Source: Gammaproteobacteria bacterium
GTDB lineage: Bacteria > Pseudomonadota > Gammaproteobacteria > Pseudomonadales > Pseudohongiellaceae
Direction: 5' to 3'
DNA: 64,000 nucleotides
Assembly (NCBI GenBank): GCA_002706685.1
Contig: PALV01000011.1
Span: forward strand, 372,001 to 436,000
Numbering within the stretch: the first letter of the stretch is position 1; every line of letters starts with the position of its first letter. Shown here in pieces: positions 8,714 to 17,897 of the stretch. Both the position numbers and the translations under genes were made by a program. The notes under the pieces are model-generated. The model saw only the letters and a program-made list of their open reading frames with translations. It ran no database searches and was not told the origin of the DNA.

Positions 8714-10608
8714 CTTTGGACAACAACAAGCAGACAAATGCCGAATGCCGTCTGTGGGTGCGAATGTTTTTCGCTCCCCTGGCAGTTGCCGTGCTTGCTG
8801 GCTGTGGTAATTCCGCAGTCACCAATCAACCCAGCACTGAAGTCCTGGGATCCATGCAGAGCGTGTTGAGCGAGGCTGAATACGGATACGATGAGGATCT
8901 GGCGCCACCTCCCGATGACGACATTGTCAGAAACCTGATGCCAGGTCTGTCATTAAATGACGACGTACTGATTGCAGTCGAAGAGCGCTTCAACATCGTG
9001 GCCAACCAGGAAAGAGCGCGCGATTTCTTCAATGGCCTGGTGGCTGGCACCGATTACGGTGTGACGATCAGTCCTGATGTTGAGGGAGAAATTACGCTCA
9101 ACATGCCTAACACGACTATCGAAGAAGCCATGGAGGCGGTCGCCGATACCTACGGTTTTCAGATAACACGAAATGGCAATACCTGGCAGGTTCGTCAGCC
9201 GGGTATGGAAACTCGCATTTTTACTATCGACTACCTGAATGTGAGTCGTAGTGGCAGTTCAAGTGCCTCAGTATCCTCTAACACTGGGGGCGGAGGCGGT
9301 TTTGGTGGGGGTGCAGGTGGTCTTGGCGGGGGCCTCGGCGGAGGTGGCTTCGGCGGAGGTGGCTTCGGCGGAGGTGGCTTCGGAGGCGGTGGCTTCGGAG
9401 GCGGCGGCTTCGGCGCTGGCAGCGTGGGAGGCTTCGGCGGAATTGGTGCCACCGGTACTGGTGGCGGTGCTGGTGGTGGCGGCTCGGTAAGCACGCAAAC
9501 CGAAACCGACTTCTGGAGTGATATTCAGCAAACCCTGGAGGGTATGCTTGGACTTTCTACAACCTCGTCCCGAGCAGCACAGACCGTTAACCCCGGAGTT
9601 GGCACCGGTTTGTTGGCTGGAATTAGCACTAATGCTCCAAGGGCTAGTGCCGCAACAGATGAGAGCGGCCGATCGGTGGTCGTTCAGCCACAAGTCGGTC
9701 TGGTAATGGTGACTGCGACTCCACAGGAGCTGGAGCGGGTTGCAAATTACATTGAGACCGCCCAGGATATTCTTGGCCGTGAGGTCACCATTCAGATTCA
9801 GTTCCTCGAAGTCATTCTCAATAAAGGCTTTCAGTCGGCCATAGACTTCGACACGTTCGGTCCTGGTGGATCGGGTAGCAGCAATAATCGCATTACCGGA
9901 CAATTTGGTCCCGGCGAAGAGGCAACGAACATTGATGGCATCTCTAACCCGCTAACAATAACGACGAACTTTACAGATTTTGATGCTGTGTTGCGCCTGT
10001 TGGAGTCAAGAGGCACTACACAAGTACTTTCGAGCCCCAGCCTCAAAGTGTTGAACAACCAAAAGGCTGTATTCCAGGACGGTGACCAGGAATTCTTTCA
10101 GACCAATGTCGGCTCTAATGTGGTCAGCAGCGGCGGCGCAGTCACAGAATCTTCATCCAGTAATCTGCAGCAGTTCTTCTCAGGCATCTCGATGGATATC
10201 ACGCCGCAGATCAGCGCCGATGGCGAGATTACTCTCCATGTTCACCCAACGATTACAACCGTGAGCGAACAAAACAAATCTGTAGATGGCCAACAGGTTC
10301 CTCTGGCGCGTACCGCTGTGCGTGAGCTCGATAGTATTATCCGGGCACGAGACGGGCGTATTGTGGTGCTTGGAGGTCTGGCCTATGAGAGGAGTATCGA
10401 CGAGTCGGCCGGTGTGCCAGGTTTAAACGACATCCCGGTAGTGGGTGCCGCCTTTGATCAGCGTCGACGCACCACCGTCAAGAGCGAGTTCATCATTTTG
10501 CTAAGGCCGATTATCGCCAACCCGCAGTCGGAGCAGCAGTTGATTCGCGAGCGCAGTGACAGGCTGCGTGCATTAGGGCAAGATATCAACCCATTCGCGA
10601 ATCAATAG
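8710..10608 (+). CDS. mshL: MSHA secretin MshL with glycine-rich insertion
   Basis: Outer-membrane secretin through which the pilus exits. 632 residues. A lipoprotein signal ends in LAGC (Cys about residue 32), so it is probably a self-piloting lipoprotein. Then come an STN/N0-like domain (about 100-170, TYGFQITRNGNTWQVRQPG), a glycine-rich insertion (about 193-258), an N1-type domain (VMVTATPQELERVANYI) and the secretin barrel (about 355-615). The barrel ends in VVLGGLAYE, VPGLNDIPVVGAAF and the final SEFIILLRPII. The glycine-rich block is unusual: it is built on five GGGGF units encoded by a 15-bp tandem repeat. The gene starts inside the mshK stop. Confidence 0.92.
   Translation: MTLDNNKQTNAECRLWVRMFFAPLAVAVLAGCGNSAVTNQPSTEVLGSMQSVLSEAEYGYDEDLAPPPDDDIVRNLMPGLSLNDDVLIAVEERFNIVANQERARDFFNGLVAGTDYGVTISPDVEGEITLNMPNTTIEEAMEAVADTYGFQITRNGNTWQVRQPGMETRIFTIDYLNVSRSGSSSASVSSNTGGGGGFGGGAGGLGGGLGGGGFGGGGFGGGGFGGGGFGGGGFGAGSVGGFGGIGATGTGGGAGGGGSVSTQTETDFWSDIQQTLEGMLGLSTTSSRAAQTVNPGVGTGLLAGISTNAPRASAATDESGRSVVVQPQVGLVMVTATPQELERVANYIETAQDILGREVTIQIQFLEVILNKGFQSAIDFDTFGPGGSGSSNNRITGQFGPGEEATNIDGISNPLTITTNFTDFDAVLRLLESRGTTQVLSSPSLKVLNNQKAVFQDGDQEFFQTNVGSNVVSSGGAVTESSSSNLQQFFSGISMDITPQISADGEITLHVHPTITTVSEQNKSVDGQQVPLARTAVRELDSIIRARDGRIVVLGGLAYERSIDESAGVPGLNDIPVVGAAFDQRRRTTVKSEFIILLRPIIANPQSEQQLIRERSDRLRALGQDINPFANQ
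9337..9411 (+). repeat. Five 15-bp tandem repeats inside mshL
   Basis: Units of GGCGGAGGTGGCTTC occur at 9337, 9352 and 9367; variant units beginning GGAGGCGG occur at 9382 and 9397. They encode GGGGF x5 (residues about 210-234) within a longer Gly-rich stretch. The first three units are identical at DNA level, which suggests recent slippage expansion. Confidence 0.92.
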
Positions 10609-10627
10609 CCGGGGGTTGGTCGACGCC

Positions 10628-11548
10628 ATGTATCTGGAACATTTCGGCCTGCAGGAATCACCGTTCTCGCTGACACCTAACACCGAGTTCTTTCTGAACA
10701 TGGCGAGTTATCACGAGACCTTCAATATGTTGATGGTCGCGATCGCCAATCGGGAAGGGTTTATAAAGGTGGTTGGCGAGGTGGGAACTGGCAAAACAAT
10801 GCTTTGCCGGAAAGTCCTGAATACGCTGGAAGACGATTCCGAGCGCTACGTCACAGCCTATATCGCTAATCCGGTGTTAAGCCCAAAAGGGCTGTTTCTG
10901 GCATTTGCAGAAGAATTGGGTATCGAAGTCGACACCGACATCGGCCATCACAGTCTGCTTAAAAAAATCTCACGCGTACTGATGGAGCAGTCAGTCGCGG
11001 GGCGTCAGGTAATATTGTTCATCGACGAGGCACACGCAATGCCTCAGAAGACGCTGGAAGCTCTACGTCTGCTGACCAACATAGAAACTGAAAAAACCAA
11101 ACTGTTTCAGGTTGTACTGTTTGCTCAGCCTGAGCTGGATGACATGCTGCGAGACAAGTCACTGCGTCAATTGCTGCAACGAATTACCTTCTCCTATCGG
11201 CTCGAGTGCCTGGATCGTGACGGGGTTGAGCGCTATGTGTCACATCGCATGAGCAAGGCAGGCTACAACGGGCCAGCAGTGTTCTCGTCCCGGGCGCTGG
11301 ATGACCTGACGGCGGCGACACGGGGCATACCCAGGCTCATAAATATTCTTTGTCATAAAGCCCTGATGGTCGCATTCGGCCGCGGCGACCGGATCGTTGA
11401 ACGGGATCATATGGAACGAGCCATCGCCGATACCGAAGGTGTTGAATTGCAGGCACCGCCACCAAGCTACCTGCGCCGGGTCAGTGCTGTCATGGCAGTC
11501 ATGGCCGTGGCACTGGTGATTTACATGCTTAACTACTATTTGCGGTAA
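10628..11548 (+). CDS. mshM: MshM, ExeA-like AAA+ ATPase
   Basis: Inner-membrane AAA+ ATPase of the ExeA/GspA family, thought to help secretin assembly through peptidoglycan. Walker A is GEVGTGKTM and Walker B is VILFIDEAHAM. A single C-terminal membrane span (about the last 25 residues) ends the protein, and there is no peptidoglycan-binding domain after it. The start is ATG 10628 (MYLEHFGLQESPFSLTPN is the classic family N-terminus), with a G-rich Shine-Dalgarno at 10611-10615; the in-frame TTG at 10616 is too close to it. About 306 residues. Confidence 0.9.
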   Translation: MYLEHFGLQESPFSLTPNTEFFLNMASYHETFNMLMVAIANREGFIKVVGEVGTGKTMLCRKVLNTLEDDSERYVTAYIANPVLSPKGLFLAFAEELGIEVDTDIGHHSLLKKISRVLMEQSVAGRQVILFIDEAHAMPQKTLEALRLLTNIETEKTKLFQVVLFAQPELDDMLRDKSLRQLLQRITFSYRLECLDRDGVERYVSHRMSKAGYNGPAVFSSRALDDLTAATRGIPRLINILCHKALMVAFGRGDRIVERDHMERAIADTEGVELQAPPPSYLRRVSAVMAVMAVALVIYMLNYYLR

Positions 11549-11554
11549 TCTGTC

Positions 11555-12832
11555 ATGAGTCTGATCAATGACATGCTTCGAGACCTGGATGCGCGGCGCC
11601 GAGATGCACCTGGTTCGCACTCGGGTCCGGAAAAGCTGGTGCCAGCCTCATCCAGTTCAGCGCAACGAGCGACAACTCACGACAGCAACTCAAAAATCTG
11701 GTTGCTGGCTGCGTTGTTGTTGCTTGCGGCTGCAATAACCGCATTTTGGTTTTTGCGCGGCACGGGGGTCGAGCAACAGACTTTCACGACACAGCCGATG
11801 ACTACAGCGCCCGCTCAGTCCCCTGATAACGTGGTGCCGCCATCTGGCACCAATGAAGACGACAACGAGATAATTCGCGAACTCGAGCGACGCCTGCAGG
11901 ACCTCGAGCGACAAAACCAGGCGCTTGTCAGTCAACAGGACGACGGGACCCCTGAGAGCAGCAATACGGTGGGCAACGGCATTCCATCCTCCGGCTCTGT
12001 TTCCACCGGCACCGCAATGACAAATCAGCAGCCTGCGCAATGGCAAGCACGTGACTGGGAGCCCGCTACTCAAAACGAACAATCGCCTTCTGCCCAGGCT
12101 CAACAGCCCATGCCTGCGGCGATACCGCCAAGCGACAACGCGGTGGCAGCGATTTTGTCGAGTTCGGCTGACCAAGGCACAGTCGGGAGCAATCAGCCAT
12201 TGTCGTCAGGCAATCAGTCAACTGGCATTGTCAGGGAACAACGTCCCATGTCCCTCACCGATCGCGACCGCCGGGCAGTGCAGACTGCACTTGAACAATG
12301 GGCGGACGGCCAGCGTATGGCAGCCTTGCAGACGCTGGACAGTTTTATCTATCAGGAGCCGGAAGCTCACCTGTCCCGCGAAATGCTCGCCAAACTATTG
12401 ATTCAGCAAGGTGAGCCCGAACGGGCATTGCAGGCTGTCGAACTGGGTCTGCGTATTGAGCCTAATCGGGCGGCGTACAAAAAGATCAAAGCCCGCCTGT
12501 TTATCGATGCGGGTCAAGCGCTCCAGGCGGCAGAAGTGCTGATGCAGCGCCCGCCTGCCATGAGCGCTGACATTGAATACCATGACATGCTTGCCACGGC
12601 ACTGCTGGCTAGCCAGAACTACAGCGATGCCGTAACCACCTATCAGGCCCTCCTGAGGCAAAACAATTCTATCGGTCGCTGGTGGTATGGCCTGGCTGTG
12701 GCATTGGATACGCTCGGGCGGCGTGTAGAGGCGGTAGACGCCTACCAGCAGGCGTCGCGTCGTGAAGATCTGCCACCCGCGCTGCGCGAACAAAGTCGTG
12801 AACGGCTCGCTTTGATCAGAGCCGCCCAATAA
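11555..12832 (+). CDS. mshN: MSHA biogenesis protein MshN (TPR protein)
   Basis: 425-residue single-span membrane protein with a periplasmic TPR region. MSLINDMLRDLDARR is the conserved MshN N-terminus and is cytosolic. The membrane span is at about residues 47-65, followed by a low-complexity Gln/Ser/Thr-rich linker (about 80-220) containing a short coiled coil. TPR-like helices fill about 235-420. In the family it pairs with MshM, the gene directly upstream (6 bp apart). The linker is likely disordered. Confidence 0.88.
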   Translation: MSLINDMLRDLDARRRDAPGSHSGPEKLVPASSSSAQRATTHDSNSKIWLLAALLLLAAAITAFWFLRGTGVEQQTFTTQPMTTAPAQSPDNVVPPSGTNEDDNEIIRELERRLQDLERQNQALVSQQDDGTPESSNTVGNGIPSSGSVSTGTAMTNQQPAQWQARDWEPATQNEQSPSAQAQQPMPAAIPPSDNAVAAILSSSADQGTVGSNQPLSSGNQSTGIVREQRPMSLTDRDRRAVQTALEQWADGQRMAALQTLDSFIYQEPEAHLSREMLAKLLIQQGEPERALQAVELGLRIEPNRAAYKKIKARLFIDAGQALQAAEVLMQRPPAMSADIEYHDMLATALLASQNYSDAVTTYQALLRQNNSIGRWWYGLAVALDTLGRRVEAVDAYQQASRREDLPPALREQSRERLALIRAAQ

Positions 12833-12850
12833 AAGGCAACCTTTAACGCT

Positions 12851-14668
12851 ATGGCCGTACGACAAAAAATCCGTATTGGTGACCTGCTTGTACAAAACAG
12901 TGTTATCACCGAAGAACAGCTTCAACAGGCTTTGTCTAAACAGAAGACGACAGGGTTGCGGCTTGGTCGCACGTTAATCAATTTGGGCTTCGTCCAGGAA
13001 GACAGGTTTCTCGAGTTTCTCTCAGAACAATTGGGAGTGCCATTCGTTGACCTGCGTCGTTACAAGTTTGACCCCACCGTAGTACAGCGACTGTCGGAAA
13101 CGCATGCGCGGCGTTTCCGAGCCATCGCGCTATCCGAAAAAGGTGGTCTGCTGCTAGTCGGTATGGCTGACCCGACCGACATTTATGCCATGGATGCGCT
13201 CGAAAGGTTATTGCAGCAGCCGATCGAAGCGGCCGTTGTTCGTGAAAGCGAGCTGCTGGCAACACTGGATATGGTGTATCGCCGTACCGACGAAATCGCC
13301 GGATTTGCCGAAGAGCTGGACGAAGAGTTGACAGACGGTCAGTTTGACCTTGCTGCTTTGACGCCAGCGGATGACGACAGTGACGCACCAGTTGTTAAGC
13401 TGTTGCAATCGCTGTTTCAGGATGCTGTGCAGATACGGGCCTCGGATATTCACATTGAACCCGATGAAACGGTTCTGCGGATACGTCAGCGCATTGATGG
13501 TGTCCTACAGGAGCAGATAGTCAAGGAGCGCCGTATCGCGCCAGCTCTGGTGCTGCGACTGAAATTGATGTCGGGCCTGGATATCTCCGAGAAACGTCTG
13601 CCGCAGGATGGTCGTTTCAGTCTCAAGGTCAAAGAGCGCAAAATTGACGTGCGTCTGTCGACCATGCCGGTTGAGTACGGCGAATCGGTAGTGATGCGTT
13701 TGCTGGATCAGACAGACGGAGCCGCTGACCTGGATCAAGTGGGCATGGCGCCGGAAATGCTTGAACAGTTCAGGCGCCTGATACATATGCCTCATGGCCT
13801 GATTCTTGTGACAGGTCCAACCGGTTCCGGTAAAACGACAACACTGTACGGTGCCCTGCAGGAACTGAATGACGCCGGCAAAAAAATCATCACTGTAGAA
13901 GACCCTGTTGAATACCGTCTCCATCGTGTCAATCAGGTTCAGATCAATACCAAAATCGGTCTGAGTTTCGCGCGGATACTGCGGGCTGCATTGCGGCAGG
14001 ACCCTGATATTCTGCTGGTGGGCGAGATTCGCGATCAGGAAACAGCCGAAATCGCACTGAGAGCCGCGATGACTGGTCACTTGGTCCTGTCCACCCTGCA
14101 CACCAATGATGCAGTCTCCAGTGCCATGCGCCTGGTGGATATGGGTGCTGAAGGGTTCCTGGCGGCAACGGCCATTCGTGCCGTGATGGCACAGCGGTTG
14201 GTTAGGCGTCTTTGCGATAACTGTTACATTGATTATACCCCCAATTCCCGTGAACAGGCCTGGATACGTCACACCATGGGCGAGCAGGCGCCAGTGAGCA
14301 TGTCGCTCAAGCAGGCAAGCGGTTGCCACCGTTGCAACAATACGGGCTATCGAGGGCGTGTTGGTGTGTTCGAGTTGTTGGTACTTAATGACGACATGGC
14401 AGACGCCTTGCGTCGATCCAACTCATCGGATTTTGTAAAAGCTGCCAGACGCAGTAAGGGGTATCGACCGCTGGTTGTCAGCGCCATGATGGAGGCTCTG
14501 ACTGGCGTGACCAGTCTTGAAGAAGTGTATCGCGTGGCTGAACAGATCGATGAAAGTGGCGACTTGATGCAGGCAGGCACAGAAAGAGATGGTCACGTCG
14601 TCCAAGTGGATGATGAAGTAAGCGCTGAGGCAGACAATCGCACCATTGCCTGGAACGAAGACAGCTGA
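12851..14668 (+). CDS. mshE: MSHA pilus extension ATPase MshE with tandem c-di-GMP-binding motifs
   Basis: Hexameric GspE/PilB-type ATPase powering pilus extension; 605 residues. The N-terminal MshEN domain carries two 24-residue motifs. Motif I spans residues 8-31 (starts RIGDLL, ends ALSKQ), motif II spans 37-60 (starts RLGRTL, ends FLSEQ), and they are separated by exactly five residues. This spacing is the published MshEN c-di-GMP-binding arrangement. The motor follows with Walker A GPTGSGKTT, an Asp box (VEDPVEYRL), Walker B (LVGEIRDQETAEIALRAAMTGH) and a zinc site (CDNC ... CHRC). Pilus extension should therefore respond to c-di-GMP. The mshG start is 2 bp downstream. Confidence 0.95.
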   Translation: MAVRQKIRIGDLLVQNSVITEEQLQQALSKQKTTGLRLGRTLINLGFVQEDRFLEFLSEQLGVPFVDLRRYKFDPTVVQRLSETHARRFRAIALSEKGGLLLVGMADPTDIYAMDALERLLQQPIEAAVVRESELLATLDMVYRRTDEIAGFAEELDEELTDGQFDLAALTPADDDSDAPVVKLLQSLFQDAVQIRASDIHIEPDETVLRIRQRIDGVLQEQIVKERRIAPALVLRLKLMSGLDISEKRLPQDGRFSLKVKERKIDVRLSTMPVEYGESVVMRLLDQTDGAADLDQVGMAPEMLEQFRRLIHMPHGLILVTGPTGSGKTTTLYGALQELNDAGKKIITVEDPVEYRLHRVNQVQINTKIGLSFARILRAALRQDPDILLVGEIRDQETAEIALRAAMTGHLVLSTLHTNDAVSSAMRLVDMGAEGFLAATAIRAVMAQRLVRRLCDNCYIDYTPNSREQAWIRHTMGEQAPVSMSLKQASGCHRCNNTGYRGRVGVFELLVLNDDMADALRRSNSSDFVKAARRSKGYRPLVVSAMMEALTGVTSLEEVYRVAEQIDESGDLMQAGTERDGHVVQVDDEVSAEADNRTIAWNEDS

Positions 14669-14670
14669 TC

Positions 14671-15987
14671 ATGGCGTATTTTCAATACAAAGCCCGAAAT
14701 AACAAAGGCGCCCTGATATCCGGTGATCTGGAAGCAGTCAATCTGGATGCGGCAGCCAGTGAATTGTTGGGACAGGGTTATACGCCAATAGATATTAAAG
14801 CCGCTCGGGGGCGCACACCCGAAACTGAGCGCGAGGCCAAGCCTGGAAAGCCTAAAGCGCGTTTGAATCCGGCGCCTGCAAAAAAGGCGGGTGGTGTTGA
14901 CCTCAATGCGGATGCGTTTCAAGTACTCAATGCGGCATTGAAAAAACGCAAGATCACGCTCGATGACCAGATAATTTTTGCGCGCCAGATGCAGAGTTTG
15001 ACCAGAGCCGGCATGCCGCTGGATAGAGCCTTAAAAGGTCTGCAGAAATCAAACAAGAACCCCACTTTCCAGGCCGTTCTTAAGCAGATTCAACAAAGTC
15101 TCGAAGCTGGCCGGACACTCTCCACTGCGCTGGGGCACCACCCGAAGATATTCTCGAACCTGTTTCTGTCTCTGGTTGACGTAGGTGAGAATACCGGCCG
15201 GCTTGACCTGGCATTTGAGCAAATAGTGCGCTATTTGGAGCTGGAGAAAAATACGCGCAAGCAGGTCAAAAGCGCTACTCGCTATCCAACCTTTGTCCTT
15301 GCAACAATAGCCATAGCTTTGGGAGTGATCACTTACTTTGTAATTCCTGCTTTTGCTGATACTTTTTCACGCCTTGGAGCAGATTTGCCTCTCGAAACCC
15401 GAATACTAATTGGTATATCTGATTTTGTTGTCAATTGGTGGCCAGTGCTATTGGGTGGAGGGGTTACACTTATCGTTTCTTTTAAGGTCTGGGCACGTTC
15501 GGATAAGGGCGGCCTGGCCTGGGATGAAAAGAAGCGCTTTCTCCCATTGGCTGGTGGTGTTATCGAAAAAGTCGCTCTTGCAAGGTTCGCCAGGACATTC
15601 TCTATGGTTTTGCGAGCAGGTGTACCCATCGTGCATGGTATGGGCGTCGTCGCAAGCGCTGTAGGGAACCGCTATATCGCCAAACGTATCATTAAAATGC
15701 GAGAAGGGATATCACGAGGGGAAACACTCTACAATACAGCGGTCAATGCTGGGATGTTCTCGCCGTTGGTGCTGCAAATGATTGCGGTGGGCGAGGAAAG
15801 CGGCACTATCGATCAGCTCATGGAGGATGTGGCTGAATTTTATGATGCAGAGGTTCAGTACGAGCTCAAGCGTATGGGGGAGGCCATTGAGCCAGTTCTG
15901 ATCATGATTATCGCCGGAATGGTGCTGATACTCGCGTTGGGTGTATTCCTGCCAATCTGGGATTTGAGTGCTGCTGCGCGCAATTGA
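14671..15987 (+). CDS. mshG: MSHA platform protein MshG (GspF/PilC family)
   Basis: Polytopic inner-membrane platform protein that couples the MshE motor to pilin insertion. 438 residues with two GspF domains: about 100-225 (FARQMQSLTRAGMPLDRALKGL) and about 300-425 (FARTFSMVLRAGVPIVHGM). There are three membrane spans, including ATRYPTFVLATIAIALGVITYF-type helices near residue 210 and a C-terminal helix. The charged linker at about 45-80 is typical. Starts 2 bp after mshE. Confidence 0.94.
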   Translation: MAYFQYKARNNKGALISGDLEAVNLDAAASELLGQGYTPIDIKAARGRTPETEREAKPGKPKARLNPAPAKKAGGVDLNADAFQVLNAALKKRKITLDDQIIFARQMQSLTRAGMPLDRALKGLQKSNKNPTFQAVLKQIQQSLEAGRTLSTALGHHPKIFSNLFLSLVDVGENTGRLDLAFEQIVRYLELEKNTRKQVKSATRYPTFVLATIAIALGVITYFVIPAFADTFSRLGADLPLETRILIGISDFVVNWWPVLLGGGVTLIVSFKVWARSDKGGLAWDEKKRFLPLAGGVIEKVALARFARTFSMVLRAGVPIVHGMGVVASAVGNRYIAKRIIKMREGISRGETLYNTAVNAGMFSPLVLQMIAVGEESGTIDQLMEDVAEFYDAEVQYELKRMGEAIEPVLIMIIAGMVLILALGVFLPIWDLSAAARN

Positions 15988-16130
15988 CATTAGCTTGCAC
16001 GAACGGATCTATCTGGGAAGATTTCGGGACGATTAGCTCCATTGAAAGGCGTATTTGGGGACGCAAACGCCCTTATTGTCTGGGCAGAGCCATTGCTGGC
16101 TGCTAACCTTTGCAATAAGGAAATGCAGTA

Positions 16131-16757
16131 TTGCCTACTGAGGGTTTGCAGATCGAGCATAGAATGAAGCATCAAAAAATGTCTGGAAGTCCAGTCAAGT
16201 CAAATAGTGCGGGTTTTTCCCTATTTGAGATGATGGTCTACATTCTCGCCGCATCTATACTGTTTGCTGCGGCATTTAACCGCTACCAGGATTTTCCAGG
16301 TGAGGCGGAGCGGGCCAATTTCATGGCAATCCAGGCGCAATTGAACGCGGCGATCAATCTGCAGATGATGCAAATTATTGCTTCAGGCGGTTGGCAGAAC
16401 GCGCGGCAGCTGGATGGAATGAACCCGATGGATCTGATGCTGACAACGCCAGGCAATTACGTTGGGGCGCTAAACGGCGCTGATATAGCCCAGCTGCCGC
16501 GACGGATCTGGTACTTTGATCGCACGCGAGGTGAGCTGATATATTTGGCTGAAAATGCGCAAAACCTGTATCTGCTTGATGGCGGGCAGCGTATAGCGAC
16601 AGAGCGCTTGGGATTTCGGGTAATCAATCGTTACTCAGATTCTGGATCCTGGGAGGGCATCGTGTTGGCGCCAGTACAGCCGTATGAGTGGCAATCAGTG
16701 CCGCTGAGTGTCCCGGAACCTCAAACGAATACGGTTTCATTGGGACAAGAAGGGTAA
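16131..16757 (+). CDS. mshF: MshF-like protein with prepilin N-terminus
   Basis: Pseudopilin-like protein: the hydrophobic N-terminal helix follows a prepilin cleavage site, SNSAG/FSLFEMM, with Glu at +5. The rest is a globular C-terminal part rich in aromatic residues (RIWYFDRTRGELIYL). Position after mshG matches mshF. The start is ambiguous: TTG 16131 has AAGGAA 8 nt upstream but gives a 28-residue leader; ATG 16164 gives a 17-residue leader with a poor Shine-Dalgarno. It is weakly conserved, and its role in the pilus is not established. Confidence 0.75.
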   Translation: MPTEGLQIEHRMKHQKMSGSPVKSNSAGFSLFEMMVYILAASILFAAAFNRYQDFPGEAERANFMAIQAQLNAAINLQMMQIIASGGWQNARQLDGMNPMDLMLTTPGNYVGALNGADIAQLPRRIWYFDRTRGELIYLAENAQNLYLLDGGQRIATERLGFRVINRYSDSGSWEGIVLAPVQPYEWQSVPLSVPEPQTNTVSLGQEG

Positions 16758-17077
16758 AATATACCTACAATTTTGGTAAAACAGCTGCTGGCAAGCAGCA
16801 ACGCGGGACAAAAAGGGGTAAAAAAGGAAAAATTGGGGAAGCTTACAGGGTGAGTGTCTGGCCCGACCAGGAAAGCGCTGATACGATGGGCCCCAAGCTG
16901 GTATGAGGAAGTGGAATTACGCAAGTGACTGTCTTACAAAGACTAACAGGCGCGAAACGCAGTGAGTGTAAAAATAAGTAACATCGCACGATGAATTGAT
17001 TAACGACATTTAATGCTGGAAAGGGAATGGTGAGGCAGTCAGCCGTACGCAGACCCATTATTGAGGAGTGATAAGAG
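16758..17077 (+). other. 320-bp non-coding leader upstream of the main pilin gene
   Basis: No reading frame here looks genuine. It holds an A/G-rich tract (about 16788-16838) and a strong Shine-Dalgarno GAGGAG (17063-17068) 9 nt before the pilin ATG. I found no convincing sigma-70 or sigma-54 promoter by eye. Together with the terminator after the pilin gene it suggests separate transcription or a long regulated leader. Confidence 0.5.
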
Positions 17078-17785
17078 ATGAAAATTCAATTGAAAGCTAA
17101 ACAACAGCAAGGTTTCACCATTATCGAACTGGTAGTGGTCATTCTGTTGCTGGGCATCCTGGCGGCTACTGCTCTGCCACGTTTTTTGGATGTGACCGAA
17201 GAGGCGCATGACGCTGTCGTGGATGGTACTGCCTCTGCACTGCAGACTGGTGTAGCTCTGTATCGTGCTCAATGGATTGCCCAACAGCAGCCTGCTGCTG
17301 GAACCGTATTGAGTTCCACTGAGTTTGGTGGCTTGGTAATAGGCACTTCAGGCTATCCGATTGGCGTGACCAACAGTTCCACCGGCGCGTTTGACGCCGC
17401 CGCTGCGAACTCTGAGGCTCAGTGTGTAGAGATTTACAACGGTCTGCTGCAGGCGGGTCGTGCACCGGTTTCGGGTTCTGCCCTGACGACAGCTGACACT
17501 GCGGTGCCAATTTCTCCAACTGCTTCCACAGCCGAAACTGCTACAAACAGCGATTTCTTCGGAATAAGCGACGGATTTGTTGCAAAACAAGTTGGTGGCG
17601 CAGGTATTACTGCTGTGGGTGGATTAACCGTAACAGCCGCTGATTCGTTCTGCGTCTACAGCTACGTTGCCGACGCCAACCGACGCAGCACAGTAGATGA
17701 CGCGGTGCCTGCTATTGTTTACTTCCCAACAGCAGCAAACAGCGGCGCGATCGAAGCTGGTTCAGTGCTCCAGACCACACTGTAA
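17078..17785 (+). CDS. mshA: MSHA pilin (MshA/MshB family type IV pilin)
   Basis: Type IVa pilin, 235 residues. The 12-residue leader ends QQQG and cleavage gives FTIIELVVVILLLGILAATALPRF, with Glu at +5 and a normal N-methylated helix. Two Cys (QCVEI and FCVYS) near the C-terminal half could close the D-loop. It is the only full-length pilin before mshC, so it takes the place of both mshB and mshA of Vibrio; sequence alone does not tell which. A strong Shine-Dalgarno and a terminator directly downstream favour its being the abundant major pilin. Confidence 0.85.
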   Translation: MKIQLKAKQQQGFTIIELVVVILLLGILAATALPRFLDVTEEAHDAVVDGTASALQTGVALYRAQWIAQQQPAAGTVLSSTEFGGLVIGTSGYPIGVTNSSTGAFDAAAANSEAQCVEIYNGLLQAGRAPVSGSALTTADTAVPISPTASTAETATNSDFFGISDGFVAKQVGGAGITAVGGLTVTAADSFCVYSYVADANRRSTVDDAVPAIVYFPTAANSGAIEAGSVLQTTL

Positions 17786-17810
17786 TCCTTCGGACGCAGC
17801 TTATTAACAG

Positions 17811-17850
17811 CAAGGCCGCTGGTGTAAAACCTGCGGCCTTGTTTCATTTC
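17811..17850 (+). terminator. Intrinsic terminator after the pilin gene
   Basis: CAAGGCCGC (17811-17819) and GCGGCCTTG (17833-17841) form a 9-bp perfect stem with a 13-nt loop followed by TTTCATTTC. It separates the pilin gene from mshC and would give more pilin transcript than minor-pilin transcript. Confidence 0.8.
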
Positions 17851-17897
17851 TAGTACTATGATCTGCGCTCTCACTCAAATTGTTGCGGAGACTTGAT

